Positions 55,235-62,988 of a stretch of DNA of 64,000 nucleotides are shown here, piece by piece (position 1 is the stretch's first letter; the number at the start of each line of letters is the position of its first letter). The notes under the pieces were generated by a model. The model did no database searches. It had not been told where the DNA came from and saw only the letters and a program-made list of their open reading frames with translations. Both the position numbers and the translations under genes were made by a program. This DNA comes from Ruoffia sp044336205 (lineage in GTDB: Bacteria > Bacillota > Bacilli > Lactobacillales > Aerococcaceae), in the NCBI GenBank assembly GCA_044336205.1, contig CP172318.1, positions 62,001 through 126,000 on the forward strand, written 5' to 3'.

Positions 55235-56155
55235 ATGAAGAAAAGTCATGAACTAACACAACTAGAAATTTGTCACCGTAGAGGAATCAAGCTAGATGAT
55301 AAGGCGAACCATCGCTTATATACTCTAACCAAAGGATTTGAAGGAGAAAGTATGGTATACCAATGGTTCCAAACGTATTCGGAAGGTAAGCTAAACATCA
55401 TTCATGATTATTGGTTCAACCACGGAAAGGATATGCAAGTAGACTTGCTCGTTATTATGAATAATCGGTGGGTGGTTATTGAGGTGAAAAATTATTTTGG
55501 TCATTTTGAGTATCGTAGTCATGATTGTTATCTTAATGGTAAAATAATGGGTGATAATCACTTTAAGCAGCTAGGCCATCGGACACAGAGATTGCAACAT
55601 ATTGCTAGTAAATTAAACTCTGAAATTAAAGTTGAATCGGTTATGGTATTTATTAATGAACATTGCGAGGTGGATATTTCATCTGAAATCACGACAAAAA
55701 TTGTGCTGAGGCATCAGCTGAGATTTTTTATACAATCACTTGTAAATAATCAACAAAATTTTTTCGTGAATAAAGTTATAAAACATTTGGAAAAATATCG
55801 GGTGGGATCACCATTTCAACCATTAAGATTGGATGGTCAAAAAGTGGCTCGAGAAATCCGACGAGGAATTTCATGTGCAAAGTGCAATAAATTCAATACA
55901 TATCCAACATATCAGTACATAAGATGTCGAAACTGTGGTCATAATGAATTTAAGAACAAAGCAATCATAAGGGTAGCTTTGGAATTACGATACTTATACT
56001 ATTATCAACCAACAAAAATAACAAGCCAGCTACTATTTGAGTTTTGTGGAGAAAGTATGAGCAAAAGAACGATAATTAATTCCCTAGCTAATAAATTTGA
56101 GTATATTAAAAATGGACCAAAGTCATACTATGAAGTTCCGTTATTACATCTATGA
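55235..56155 (+). CDS. NERD-domain nuclease-related protein with zinc ribbon
   Basis: A 306-residue protein. The NERD domain (about residues 30-135) has KGFEGESMVYQWF, then QVDLLVIMNNRWVVIEVKN, in which the Asp and Glu-x-Lys fit the PD-(D/E)xK nuclease core. A zinc ribbon follows near residue 213 (CAKCNKFNTYPTYQYIRCRN CG pattern, CxxC then CxxC). The last 70 residues are helical and basic. No signal peptide is present. Nuclease activity is inferred from the fold. GGAGGAG precedes the ATG. Base composition is lower in GC than its neighbours, and it is bracketed by family B arrays on both sides, which suggests an acquired cassette. Confidence 0.8.
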   Translation: MKKSHELTQLEICHRRGIKLDDKANHRLYTLTKGFEGESMVYQWFQTYSEGKLNIIHDYWFNHGKDMQVDLLVIMNNRWVVIEVKNYFGHFEYRSHDCYLNGKIMGDNHFKQLGHRTQRLQHIASKLNSEIKVESVMVFINEHCEVDISSEITTKIVLRHQLRFFIQSLVNNQQNFFVNKVIKHLEKYRVGSPFQPLRLDGQKVAREIRRGISCAKCNKFNTYPTYQYIRCRNCGHNEFKNKAIIRVALELRYLYYYQPTKITSQLLFEFCGESMSKRTIINSLANKFEYIKNGPKSYYEVPLLHL

Positions 56156-56171
56156 AGTTGAAAAATAAAGT

Positions 56172-56380
56172 CAGCTACTGTGAAGAATGGGTGAGCCAAA
56201 GTTCATAGTAAAGCGGTTTAGTGTGAAGAATGAGTAAGCCAAAGTTCATAGTAAAGCGGTCTAGTGTGAAGAATGGGTAATCCAAAGTTCATAGTAAAGC
56301 GGTCTAGTGTGAAGAATGAGTAATCCAAAGTTCATAGTAGAGTGAGTTAGTGTGAAGAATGATAGATTCATTATTCATAC
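56172..56380 (+). repeat. Family B 42/43-bp hairpin array, right of the NERD gene
   Basis: GTGAAGAATG recurs at 56180, 56223, 56266, 56309 and 56352, the last copy degenerate after GAAGAATG. Same orientation and linkers (AAAGCGGTCTAG) as the array left of the NERD gene. Confidence 0.95.
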
Positions 56381-56454
56381 TAAGCAAATTTATCTACTTC
56401 ATGGTACATCGAAGTCGAACGTGCTATCATTAATCCAACGAAGGAAGTGATTAT

Positions 56455-56934
56455 ATGAACATCGAAATCATCGTAGTGGGTAAATTAAAAGAGAAGTATT
56501 TAAAAGCCGGGATTGCGGAATATTTGAAACGACTAGACTCTTATGCGAATGTGAAAGTAATTGAACTAGCGGATGAGCCAACGAAGGAAAACATGAGTCC
56601 GGCTGAAGAAGAAGCCGTCTTGGCTAAGGAAGCAGAGCGGATTCAAGCTAAGTTAGATCCAAGTCGAAAATTGATTGTTCTAGCGATTGAAGGCAAGTTG
56701 ATTTCCTCTGAAGATTTAGCGAGTACATTAGATAACTATGCAACATACGGCAACAGCAAGGTTAGCTTTATTATCGGAGGTTCACTTGGATTACACCCAT
56801 CAATTAAAAGTCGAGCAGATTTATCGATAAGTTTTGGGCGTATTACGTTACCACATCAATTGATGCGATTAGTGTTAGTTGAACAAATTTACCGAGCTTT
56901 CAGAATTATTAACGGACATGCGTACCATAAATGA
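56455..56934 (+). CDS. rlmH: 23S rRNA pseudouridine-1915 methyltransferase RlmH (OrfX)
   Basis: A complete 159-residue SPOUT methyltransferase. The knot motifs are FIIGGSLGLHPSI and FGRITLPHQLMRLVLVEQIYRA, and the C-terminus is NGHAYHK followed by TGA, as in nearly all RlmH proteins. It methylates m3-pseudouridine in helix 69 of 23S rRNA. GAAGGAAGTG precedes the ATG. In staphylococci its 3' end is the integration site of SCC elements, and here that 3' end recurs 2.3 kb downstream. Confidence 0.96.
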   Translation: MNIEIIVVGKLKEKYLKAGIAEYLKRLDSYANVKVIELADEPTKENMSPAEEEAVLAKEAERIQAKLDPSRKLIVLAIEGKLISSEDLASTLDNYATYGNSKVSFIIGGSLGLHPSIKSRADLSISFGRITLPHQLMRLVLVEQIYRAFRIINGHAYHK

Positions 56935-56946
56935 TGATAAAATTGA
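56916..56946 (+). repeat. rlmH 3'-end site, candidate left attachment site
   Basis: The last codons of rlmH plus downstream bases (GCGTACCATAAATGATGATAA core, 56920-56940) match the copy at 59232-59262 over 31 bases with one difference (C against T). The match extends past the stop codon, so it is not explained by protein conservation alone. Confidence 0.75.
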
Positions 56947-57107
56947 AAACAATTTACAGACAAATGTTAGCGAGACCTTTACGAATCTAGATTTTTTGTC
57001 TTCCGGTTTGGAGCACACAAGATAGTTGCCTAGAACACAAAATTAACGTCATGTTTAGTAACAAAACTAAACAGAAAAAGTGAAATGGATCGACATGAGG
57101 GGGGAAC

Positions 57108-57554
57108 ATGGCCTTTGATTATGAACTGGATTTCGCTCAGATAAACTTCTGGGACCAGCCTGAATTGTATCGAGTGGGCCGAGGAGAACAAGGGGTGCTT
57201 CTGGTAGAACCTTATAAAAGTGAGATACTACCACATTGGCGTTTTAAGACTCCAGAAATTGCTAAAGTATCTTCTGACAAAATCTACCAGCTGTTTTTGG
57301 ATTATCAGGCAGCCGATGATTTTGTGGGTATGGATATGAGTCGGAAGTTTCTTCAAATGGGCTACACTAGATCTAGACGTTACGTCAATTACAAAGGTGG
57401 TCGCAAATATGATGAAAATGGTGAGATAAAAGAAAGAATAATAGACGGAGAAAAAGCAAAGTCAGCTACCATTTTTGAAGAGAAGTGGAAAATTGTGAGG
57501 GAAAATGAAGCGTATTTAAAGTTGAAGAAAGAACATCAGAAAAAGTACGGCTGA
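57108..57554 (+). CDS. DUF4385 family protein
   Basis: A 148-residue soluble protein. The phrases VGRGEQGVLLVEPYKSEILP, HWRFKTPEIA, DDFVGMDMSRKFLQMGYTRS and RRYVNYKGGRKY belong to DUF4385, a conserved bacterial and viral family without known function. GAGGGGGG precedes the ATG. It is alone, 170 bases after rlmH, inside the segment bounded by the two rlmH-end copies, so it may be cargo of an integrated element. Confidence 0.85.
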   Translation: MAFDYELDFAQINFWDQPELYRVGRGEQGVLLVEPYKSEILPHWRFKTPEIAKVSSDKIYQLFLDYQAADDFVGMDMSRKFLQMGYTRSRRYVNYKGGRKYDENGEIKERIIDGEKAKSATIFEEKWKIVRENEAYLKLKKEHQKKYG

Positions 57555-57625
57555 AAAGAAGTCATTCCTAAGGAGCGTGTGGTATAATAGAGAAAATAAT
57601 TCTATCAAAGGAGGGGTTATAGAAC

Positions 57626-58945
57626 ATGGTCAAAGCATTTGGCTTATTTTTTGAAGATAAACGTATTTGGCTTATTCTAGGAGGGAGCGTGCTCTTTTCT
57701 TTCATTTTAGCGATTGGTGTTATCTTGCTCGACACCAGAATGATAAATGTGGTGGACTATTTCCCGACTGTTTTTCTAACGAGCGTCAATCTGGCCAAAT
57801 CAATCTTGAGCCTGCTAGCGGGTTCCCTTTTTTCAGTGGCAACCTTCACGTTTGGGACGATGTTATCGGTCATTTCGTTCTACTCATCTAATTTCAGTCC
57901 CCGGACTGTTGAGAATTTTCTCTTACAGAAAACATCTATGCAAACTTTGGGGATTTTTCTTGGGGGTTTTATTTATTGTCTTTCCTCTTTGTTTTTTATG
58001 CGCAATTCAGAAGATGAATATTTGGTTGTTTCGGCCTCCATTGCCTTATTGTACGCCCTTGCCTGCGTTTTTTATTTTACGAAGTTCGTTTATAATGTGG
58101 CAATATCCGTACAATTGAACCATCTTGTGACTAAATTGTACAAGGAGGCCGAGTCAGTTGCGGATGAAACGATTGAATACTTTCAAGAAATGCCTTTGTT
58201 GGATCATCTTCCTCAAATAGACACGCTACACATCTTCACAGTAAAGGCTAACGAGAGTGGTTATGTTGAATATATTAATTTTAATCGACTAGTTGAACTG
58301 AGCAAGGAATTCAAAGGCACCATAGTGCTACATCTAAGAATAGGAGAGTTTATTTCCGTAAATCAGCCGCTAGTCGATTTATACACTAACCGAAAAGTTA
58401 AAGATGAATCACAGCTCCAATCGGCAATAAACCGCACCCTAACTTATGAAGAAAAACCTTCTTCTATGTACGATCCAAATTTTGCTCGAGCTAAATTGAT
58501 TGAAGTAGCTCTGAGGGCGGTTTCGCCAGGTATAAATGATCCTAATACCGCCATTTATATCTTAAACTACAAGGCTTTGTTGGATTCAAAATTTGCCAGT
58601 ATACCAGGAAGGTTTGTGGTGATGGGCGAAGACACTGATGAGACATTTTCTTCGGGAGGTAACGTGATTTATGATTTCAATAATTTTCCAAAAGACTTAT
58701 ATGAAAGTTATTGGCAATTAATTCACTATATGAAGCAAGATATTTCTGGAGTGGTGGCACTGTTTGACTCTTTGTTGACAGTTGCTTATTCTGCACATCC
58801 GAAGAAGCTAAACTATATTAAGGATTACAGTAATTATCTGTTTAATCTAACGAGTCCCAATTTTACGGAAAGACTAGATATTCAAAATATCGAGGAACGC
58901 CAACAACGTATTCTAGGGATTAACCATCCTGAGCTAGAGGAATGA
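57626..58945 (+). CDS. DUF2254 family membrane protein
   Basis: A 439-residue protein with four N-terminal transmembrane helices (about residues 13-165) and a large cytoplasmic domain. ATFTFGTMLSVISFYSSNFSPRTV and RAVSPGINDPNTAI are hallmark phrases of DUF2254, whose role is unknown. AAAGGAGGGG precedes the ATG. It sits 71 bases after the DUF4385 gene and may share its transcript. The gene lies between the two rlmH-end copies. Confidence 0.85.
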   Translation: MVKAFGLFFEDKRIWLILGGSVLFSFILAIGVILLDTRMINVVDYFPTVFLTSVNLAKSILSLLAGSLFSVATFTFGTMLSVISFYSSNFSPRTVENFLLQKTSMQTLGIFLGGFIYCLSSLFFMRNSEDEYLVVSASIALLYALACVFYFTKFVYNVAISVQLNHLVTKLYKEAESVADETIEYFQEMPLLDHLPQIDTLHIFTVKANESGYVEYINFNRLVELSKEFKGTIVLHLRIGEFISVNQPLVDLYTNRKVKDESQLQSAINRTLTYEEKPSSMYDPNFARAKLIEVALRAVSPGINDPNTAIYILNYKALLDSKFASIPGRFVVMGEDTDETFSSGGNVIYDFNNFPKDLYESYWQLIHYMKQDISGVVALFDSLLTVAYSAHPKKLNYIKDYSNYLFNLTSPNFTERLDIQNIEERQQRILGINHPELEE

Positions 58946-59023
58946 GCTTGAAACTGAAAACTATCTGTGTTATTTTTCGCTGAAAGGTTTATAATATTCT
59001 CTTTAGTTCAAAACACAAAGAAT

Positions 59024-59096
59024 GCCGGTTTAGTTCAGTTGGTAGAGCATCGCACTCGTAACGCGGGGGCCGTAGGTTCGATCCCTATAGTCGGTA
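59024..59096 (+). tRNA. tRNA-Thr (anticodon CGT)
   Basis: A 73-base cloverleaf: acceptor GCCGGTT with AGTCGGT (G-T pairs at the ends), D arm GTTC/GAGC, anticodon loop CTCGTAA with CGT, T arm GTAGG TTCGATC CCTAT, and discriminator A. CCA is not encoded. The anticodon stem (TCGCA/CGCGG) has an A-C mismatch at its last pair, 31-39, plus G-T at 27-43, so function may be reduced. A TATAAT lies at 58990-58995. It reads ACG codons. Confidence 0.85.
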
Positions 59097-59111
59097 TCAC
59101 ATTAATTTAGA

Positions 59112-59150
59112 AAGTACATCAAGGTTTAACCCCTGAGATGTACTTTTTTT
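59112..59150 (+). terminator. Terminator after tRNA-Thr
   Basis: AAGTACATC pairs with GATGTACTT, followed by TTTTTT. Confidence 0.82.
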
Positions 59151-59231
59151 CTGGCTAATATTTCCCAAAACCAAACCGTCACACATCCGTCGGTAAACTT
59201 GCTGGAAAAGAAGGTGTCGCATTATAATGGA

Positions 59232-59262
59232 ACATGCGTATCATAAATGATGATAAAATTGA
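59232..59262 (+). repeat. Second rlmH-end copy, candidate right attachment site
   Basis: CATGCGTATCATAAATGATG and the following ATAAAATTGA repeat the rlmH end at 56916-56946. Read in frame the copy still spells HAYHK-stop, preceded by ATTATAATGGAA, which weakly resembles the rlmH codons for Ile-Ile-Asn-Gly. The core TATCATAAATGATG equals the direct repeat of staphylococcal SCC elements. Confidence 0.7.
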
Positions 59263-59286
59263 CATCATTTTTCATATAATCTGTGC

Positions 59287-59334
59287 CTAACATCTCCTTG
59301 CATACCTTCTAAAACTATCGGGGTTTCGGGAGAT
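59287..59334. repeat. 48-bp direct repeat, left copy
   Basis: CTAACATCTCC, then CATACCTTCTAAAACT, then TTTCGGGAGAT. It matches 60000-60047 in about four fifths of positions; the two flank the broken DUF305 gene. Confidence 0.7.
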
Positions 59335-59432
59335 TGCAAGAAATTATGATACCTTATAATTGCTATCAGTTTTGTTATTAACTATACTAGAGATAAGTAA
59401 AGTGAACGAAAATATGATAGGAGGATTTAAAA

Positions 59433-59896
59433 ATGAAAAAATATATTCGTTTTGGGTTAATGATTTTAACGTCTACAATTGTGATGTATTTCTTAATGTT
59501 CGTAAATGTCGATGACTTCTCACATATTTACTTGAGTCAAACGCGTATTTATATGGCAGTTTTGATGGGCGCAGTAATGGCTGTAGTCATGATGTTATTT
59601 ATGTGGAAAATGTATGATAATAAAAAATTGAATGCCATCATCTTAGTTGGAGCAGTCTTCCTCTTTGCTGGTTCCTTTTACATGATTCAAAATCAAGTAG
59701 GGGTAAACGATATTGCATGGATGAAAGCAATGATTCCTCACCACTCAACCGCTATTTTAACCAGTGAGAATGCGAATATAACAGATCCGCGAGTTAAGCA
59801 GTTAAGTGAAGAGATTATACAAGCGCAAAAAAGGAAATTCAGGAAATGGAAGAATTGATTGATTCATTGAAAGAGAATAACAACGAAAATCAATAA
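59433..59896 (+). pseudogene. DUF305 membrane protein, frameshifted in a poly-A run
   Basis: The first 130 codons give three transmembrane helices (about residues 7-24, 38-58, 68-86) and the DUF305 motif WMKAMIPHHSTAILTSENA, with the paired His thought to bind metal. At 59827-59832 a run of six A breaks the frame. With seven A it would continue as KKEIQEMEELIDSL to a TAA at 59894-59896, the expected C-terminus. DUF305 genes often sit in copper-resistance clusters, and a multicopper oxidase lies 3 kb away. AGGAGG precedes the ATG. Confidence 0.82.
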
Positions 59897-59999
59897 GTAT
59901 AATACAATATTTTCAAGTTCAATAAGAATGTTTTCTTGTAAGCAGGACAAGTATCTTGTGCGTATGTAAACTTAACGTCAATTTAACTATAAATATAAT

Positions 60000-60047
60000 C
60001 TAATACCTCCATACATACCCTCTAAAACTGACGGGATTTCGGGAGAT
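60000..60047. repeat. 48-bp direct repeat, right copy
   Basis: CTAATACCTCC, then CATACCCTCTAAAACT, then TTTCGGGAGAT; the partner of the copy at 59287. CTCC and GGAG near the ends could pair. Confidence 0.7.
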
Positions 60048-60200
60048 GATTAACCTTCAATCGAAATGAGAGTGCTCTATAGACATTGGACTGTGTGATG
60101 AAAAATTTAACTAACCATCACTGTTATCAAAAAATAAAGCAGAGCTAAACAAGATTTACCTGTTAGCTCTGCTTGAATGAAGAAGTAAGTTCATCAAACT

Positions 60201-60928
60201 GTGTTTTGCAATCTTATGTACAACTCGCTTGCAAAACACAATATTTTAAGTGATCAAAGCAAATGTTATACGAAATTAGCAGTATACAATGGATTAGATA
60301 CAAAAAGTTTTAAAGATAAACAAAATTTTACAGGTTCCATTATTAACCAAATTGATGATACTATAAATTATGCCAAATTATTAAATACAACTTCGGCTAT
60401 AATCACTGGAGAAGCAAAACGAGAAGAACGGGCGTCTTATCCTGTGGAAGCTATTCGGGAAGCAATTATTAATGCATTTGCCCATAGAGATTACAGTCAA
60501 TCGGCTGATATACGAATAGAATTTTTTGATAATTGGATAGAAGTTCATTCGCCCGGCGTAACCCGACGATTGTCCATGTGCTTGATAAAATAGGATATAT
60601 GGAGAATTTTGGTTCTGGAATAAGACGGATTTATAGTTTGTATTCTGATTTTAATAAAAATCCAGAAATAGCAGCGACGGAAAACTCTTTTAAAATTACA
60701 TTATATAATCGAAATTATCTATTAAATCAAGATAATATTAATGAAGAAATGTTCGTAATGATTAATTTTTTATCGACAGTTCAAAGCGCACCAAGAAAAA
60801 AATTTCAAGAACATGTAAAGTTCTCAAAAGATAAGACCATCAGACTGTTGAACCATTTAATCTCAGAAGATATAGTGATAAAAAGAGGAGAGAGTATTTC
60901 AACGGTTTACTCTTTAAAGAACCGATAG
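60201..60928 (+). pseudogene. AlbA_2/RecG-related ATP-binding regulator, truncated remnant
   Basis: The first frame carries the family's GHKL-like ATP-binding part: ERASYPVEAIREAIINAFAH then DYSQSADIRIEFFDNWIEVHSPG. The second carries RRNPTIVHVLDKIGYMENFGSGI and a C-terminal winged-helix-like segment. The N-terminal AlbA_2 domain is missing, and at about 60557 the frames join with loss of the usual glycine-rich segment after HSPG, so there is a deletion with frame change. It is a dead remnant of a protein often carried by mobile DNA. The gap 59.9-60.2 kb has only the 48-bp repeat and an AT-rich stretch. Confidence 0.82.
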
Positions 60929-60949
60929 TCTGTAACAAGCTTAATGAGT

Positions 60950-60984
60950 TTTAAGGCGTTTTTAGTGATGCAACGCTTTTTTGT
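60950..60984 (+). terminator. Terminator after the AlbA-like remnant
   Basis: GGCGTT and AACGC pair around a nine- to ten-base loop, followed by TTTTTTG. The 61.0-61.27 kb gap beyond it shows nothing recognisable. Confidence 0.6.
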
Positions 60985-61269
60985 GAATATATATAATTTA
61001 CTTAATTTCAACATTAGGATTAGCGTGTTATTAGATGGCTTTCTATCATGTGATTACTAAGATAGAGAATTATTCAGTGAGTGATTAAGCAGTTAGAGAT
61101 TTGTGATGGAATGCAAATAGCTAACAGATTTTATTACCTATCAATGGCCCTTTTAGGAGAGAATCCGGGAAAAAACAGCTATCAATAAGAACTTCAGAAG
61201 TAAGCAAATGCCCAATTTATAACATCATACTGCTAACCTGATAATTTGCTATAGGAAGGGGGAGAAAGA

Positions 61270-62685
61270 ATGACAACTGTGATGTGGTTTCGGCGTGATT
61301 TAAGAATGATTGATAATAAAGCTTTGGCCAGGGCATTCCAGGATAGTGAGGATATTCTGTGTGTGTTTCATTTGAACCCCGAACAACTAACTCAAGAATA
61401 TTCTTCTAGCCAGTCTGCCTTTCTTCAAAGTGTCGAACACTTACGACAAAGTTTAGCCAAAGAAGGCATTCAACTCTACCTTCTCTATGGAGAACTAGAA
61501 GAATCTTTTGATCAATTAAGACAAGTCTTACCTAATTGGACGGATGTTTATTTCAATTATGATGAAGCCGGGTATGGGCGATTACGCGACCAACGAGCTG
61601 CGACTTATTTCAGAACTCATGGTATTAAAATTCACGCCTTTCAAGATCATTACTTGCATGGAAGTCAAGATGTGAAGAATCAATTTGGTAAGGCCTACCA
61701 AGTTTTTACACCTTATTATCGAGTTTGGCGAGCTTTACCCAAAGAAAAGCCGGTTTCGGTTGATTTATCTTTTGCTCGAACCATCGAACTAAATCAAGAT
61801 CCAGAGACTTTGAAAATATTCAACCGCTTAGGGGAACCATTATCTTTCTATCATCCAGGCACTGAAGTGGCGCTCACGAAATTAGATTCGTTCATCGCGG
61901 ATAAATTAGAAAATTATCAAGTTCAGCGCGATTATCCCAGTATTAATGGAACTAGCCAATTATCTTCGTATTTACGCACAGGTGAAATCTCGATTCGCAT
62001 GGTATTTGACGCGATCATTCATTACATACCTTCCGATGCGCAAGAAACCTTTATTAAAGAATTGGCTTGGCGTGATTTTTATAACATGGTCTATGTAGAG
62101 AACCCGAGGCAGAAAGGAGAAGCCATTCAGAGTCAATACAAGGACATAGAGTGGGATAACAGCCTTGATCTATTCAACCTATGGAAGAAAGGTGAGACTG
62201 GATTTCCTATTGTCGATGCAGCTATGCGCCAATTAAACACAACCGGTTGGATGCATAATCGTCTTAGGATGATTACGGCGTCCTTCTTAACCCAGGACTT
62301 GTTGATTGATTGGCGGTGGGGAGAACGCTATTTCCAACAAATGCTGATAGATTACGATCCAGCAAGTAATATTGGTGGATGACAATGGGTAGCTTCTACG
62401 GGGACCGGTGCAGCGCCGTATTTCAGAATTTTCAACCCGACTACTCAATCTGAACGGTATGACCCAGAAGGTGAGTTCATCAAACACTATCTACCTCAAC
62501 TAGCTGATGTTCCTAAAAAATGGCTGCATGAGCCGGCCCGTATGCCATTAAACATTCAAGAAACGTCTCATTGCATCATAGGGCAGGACTACCCAGTACC
62601 GATAGTAGACCATAAGATTCAACGCCAAATTGCCATCGAAAGATATAAAGCAGCTAGCAAATCAGAAGATAATTTTATCAGTTAG
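61270..62685 (+). pseudogene. phr: Deoxyribodipyrimidine photolyase with in-frame TGA
   Basis: The frame encodes a 471-codon class I photolyase/cryptochrome: MTTVMWFRRDLRMIDN for the antenna domain, then the FAD domain with FIKELAWRDFYNMV and MHNRLRMITASFLTQDLLIDW. TGA at 62380-62382 falls in the family motif NIGGWQW, replacing its first Trp. The frame then continues intact (VASTGTGAAPYFRIFNP, then SERYDPEGEFIKHYLP) to TAG 62683-62685. Without read-through the enzyme loses its last 100 residues and part of the FAD site. AAGGGGGAG precedes the ATG. Confidence 0.88.
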
Positions 62686-62841
62686 CCACCATTATGTCTG
62701 TTTTAGCTTGCGAGTTTCACAAGAGTTATCTCTACTGCTCTTTGTCAGTGCCATTGGAATTGGGGAGTATGGTAGAAAAAAGGGTTTATCAGCGCCTTAT
62801 TACTTGGAAGGATTAAGGATTGAACGTTAGTACATCAAGAT

Positions 62842-62926
62842 AAAAAGGCACTCTGATATAGTGGAGCGAGTCCTAAATCCTGACAAGGATTTAGGATCAC
62901 AACACATCATCTGGAGTGCCTTTTTA
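62842..62926. terminator. Large nested hairpin between photolyase and multicopper oxidase
   Basis: Outer arms AAAAAGGCACTC and GAGTGCCTTTTT (12 bp) enclose an independent perfect 11-bp hairpin, TCCTAAATCCT and AGGATTTAGGA, around GACA. It would terminate from both sides. The enclosed unpaired stretches are unusual for a plain terminator. Confidence 0.7.
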
Positions 62927-62988
62927 TGGAGTCTATTTAGCTTTAGCTTGTGAGATTTAGAAATCAAACTTTCCACTTTGCTTAGATC

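Noticed and set aside
50234..56380. CRISPR array
   Set aside because: Units are direct tandem copies with nearly constant linkers; there are no unique spacers and no cas genes.
59346..59356. An inverted SCC-like half-site (TTATGATA)
   Set aside because: Only eight bases match and the flanks do not resemble the rlmH end.
62380..62382. TGA as a sense (Trp) codon or selenocysteine
   Set aside because: Intact genes such as rlmH, walI, the DUF1576 gene and the response regulator end in TGA, and no selenocysteine element is visible after the photolyase TGA.
62630..62830. 66-codon plus-strand frame after the photolyase
   Set aside because: It overlaps the true photolyase C-terminus in another frame and has no ribosome site or recognisable domain.
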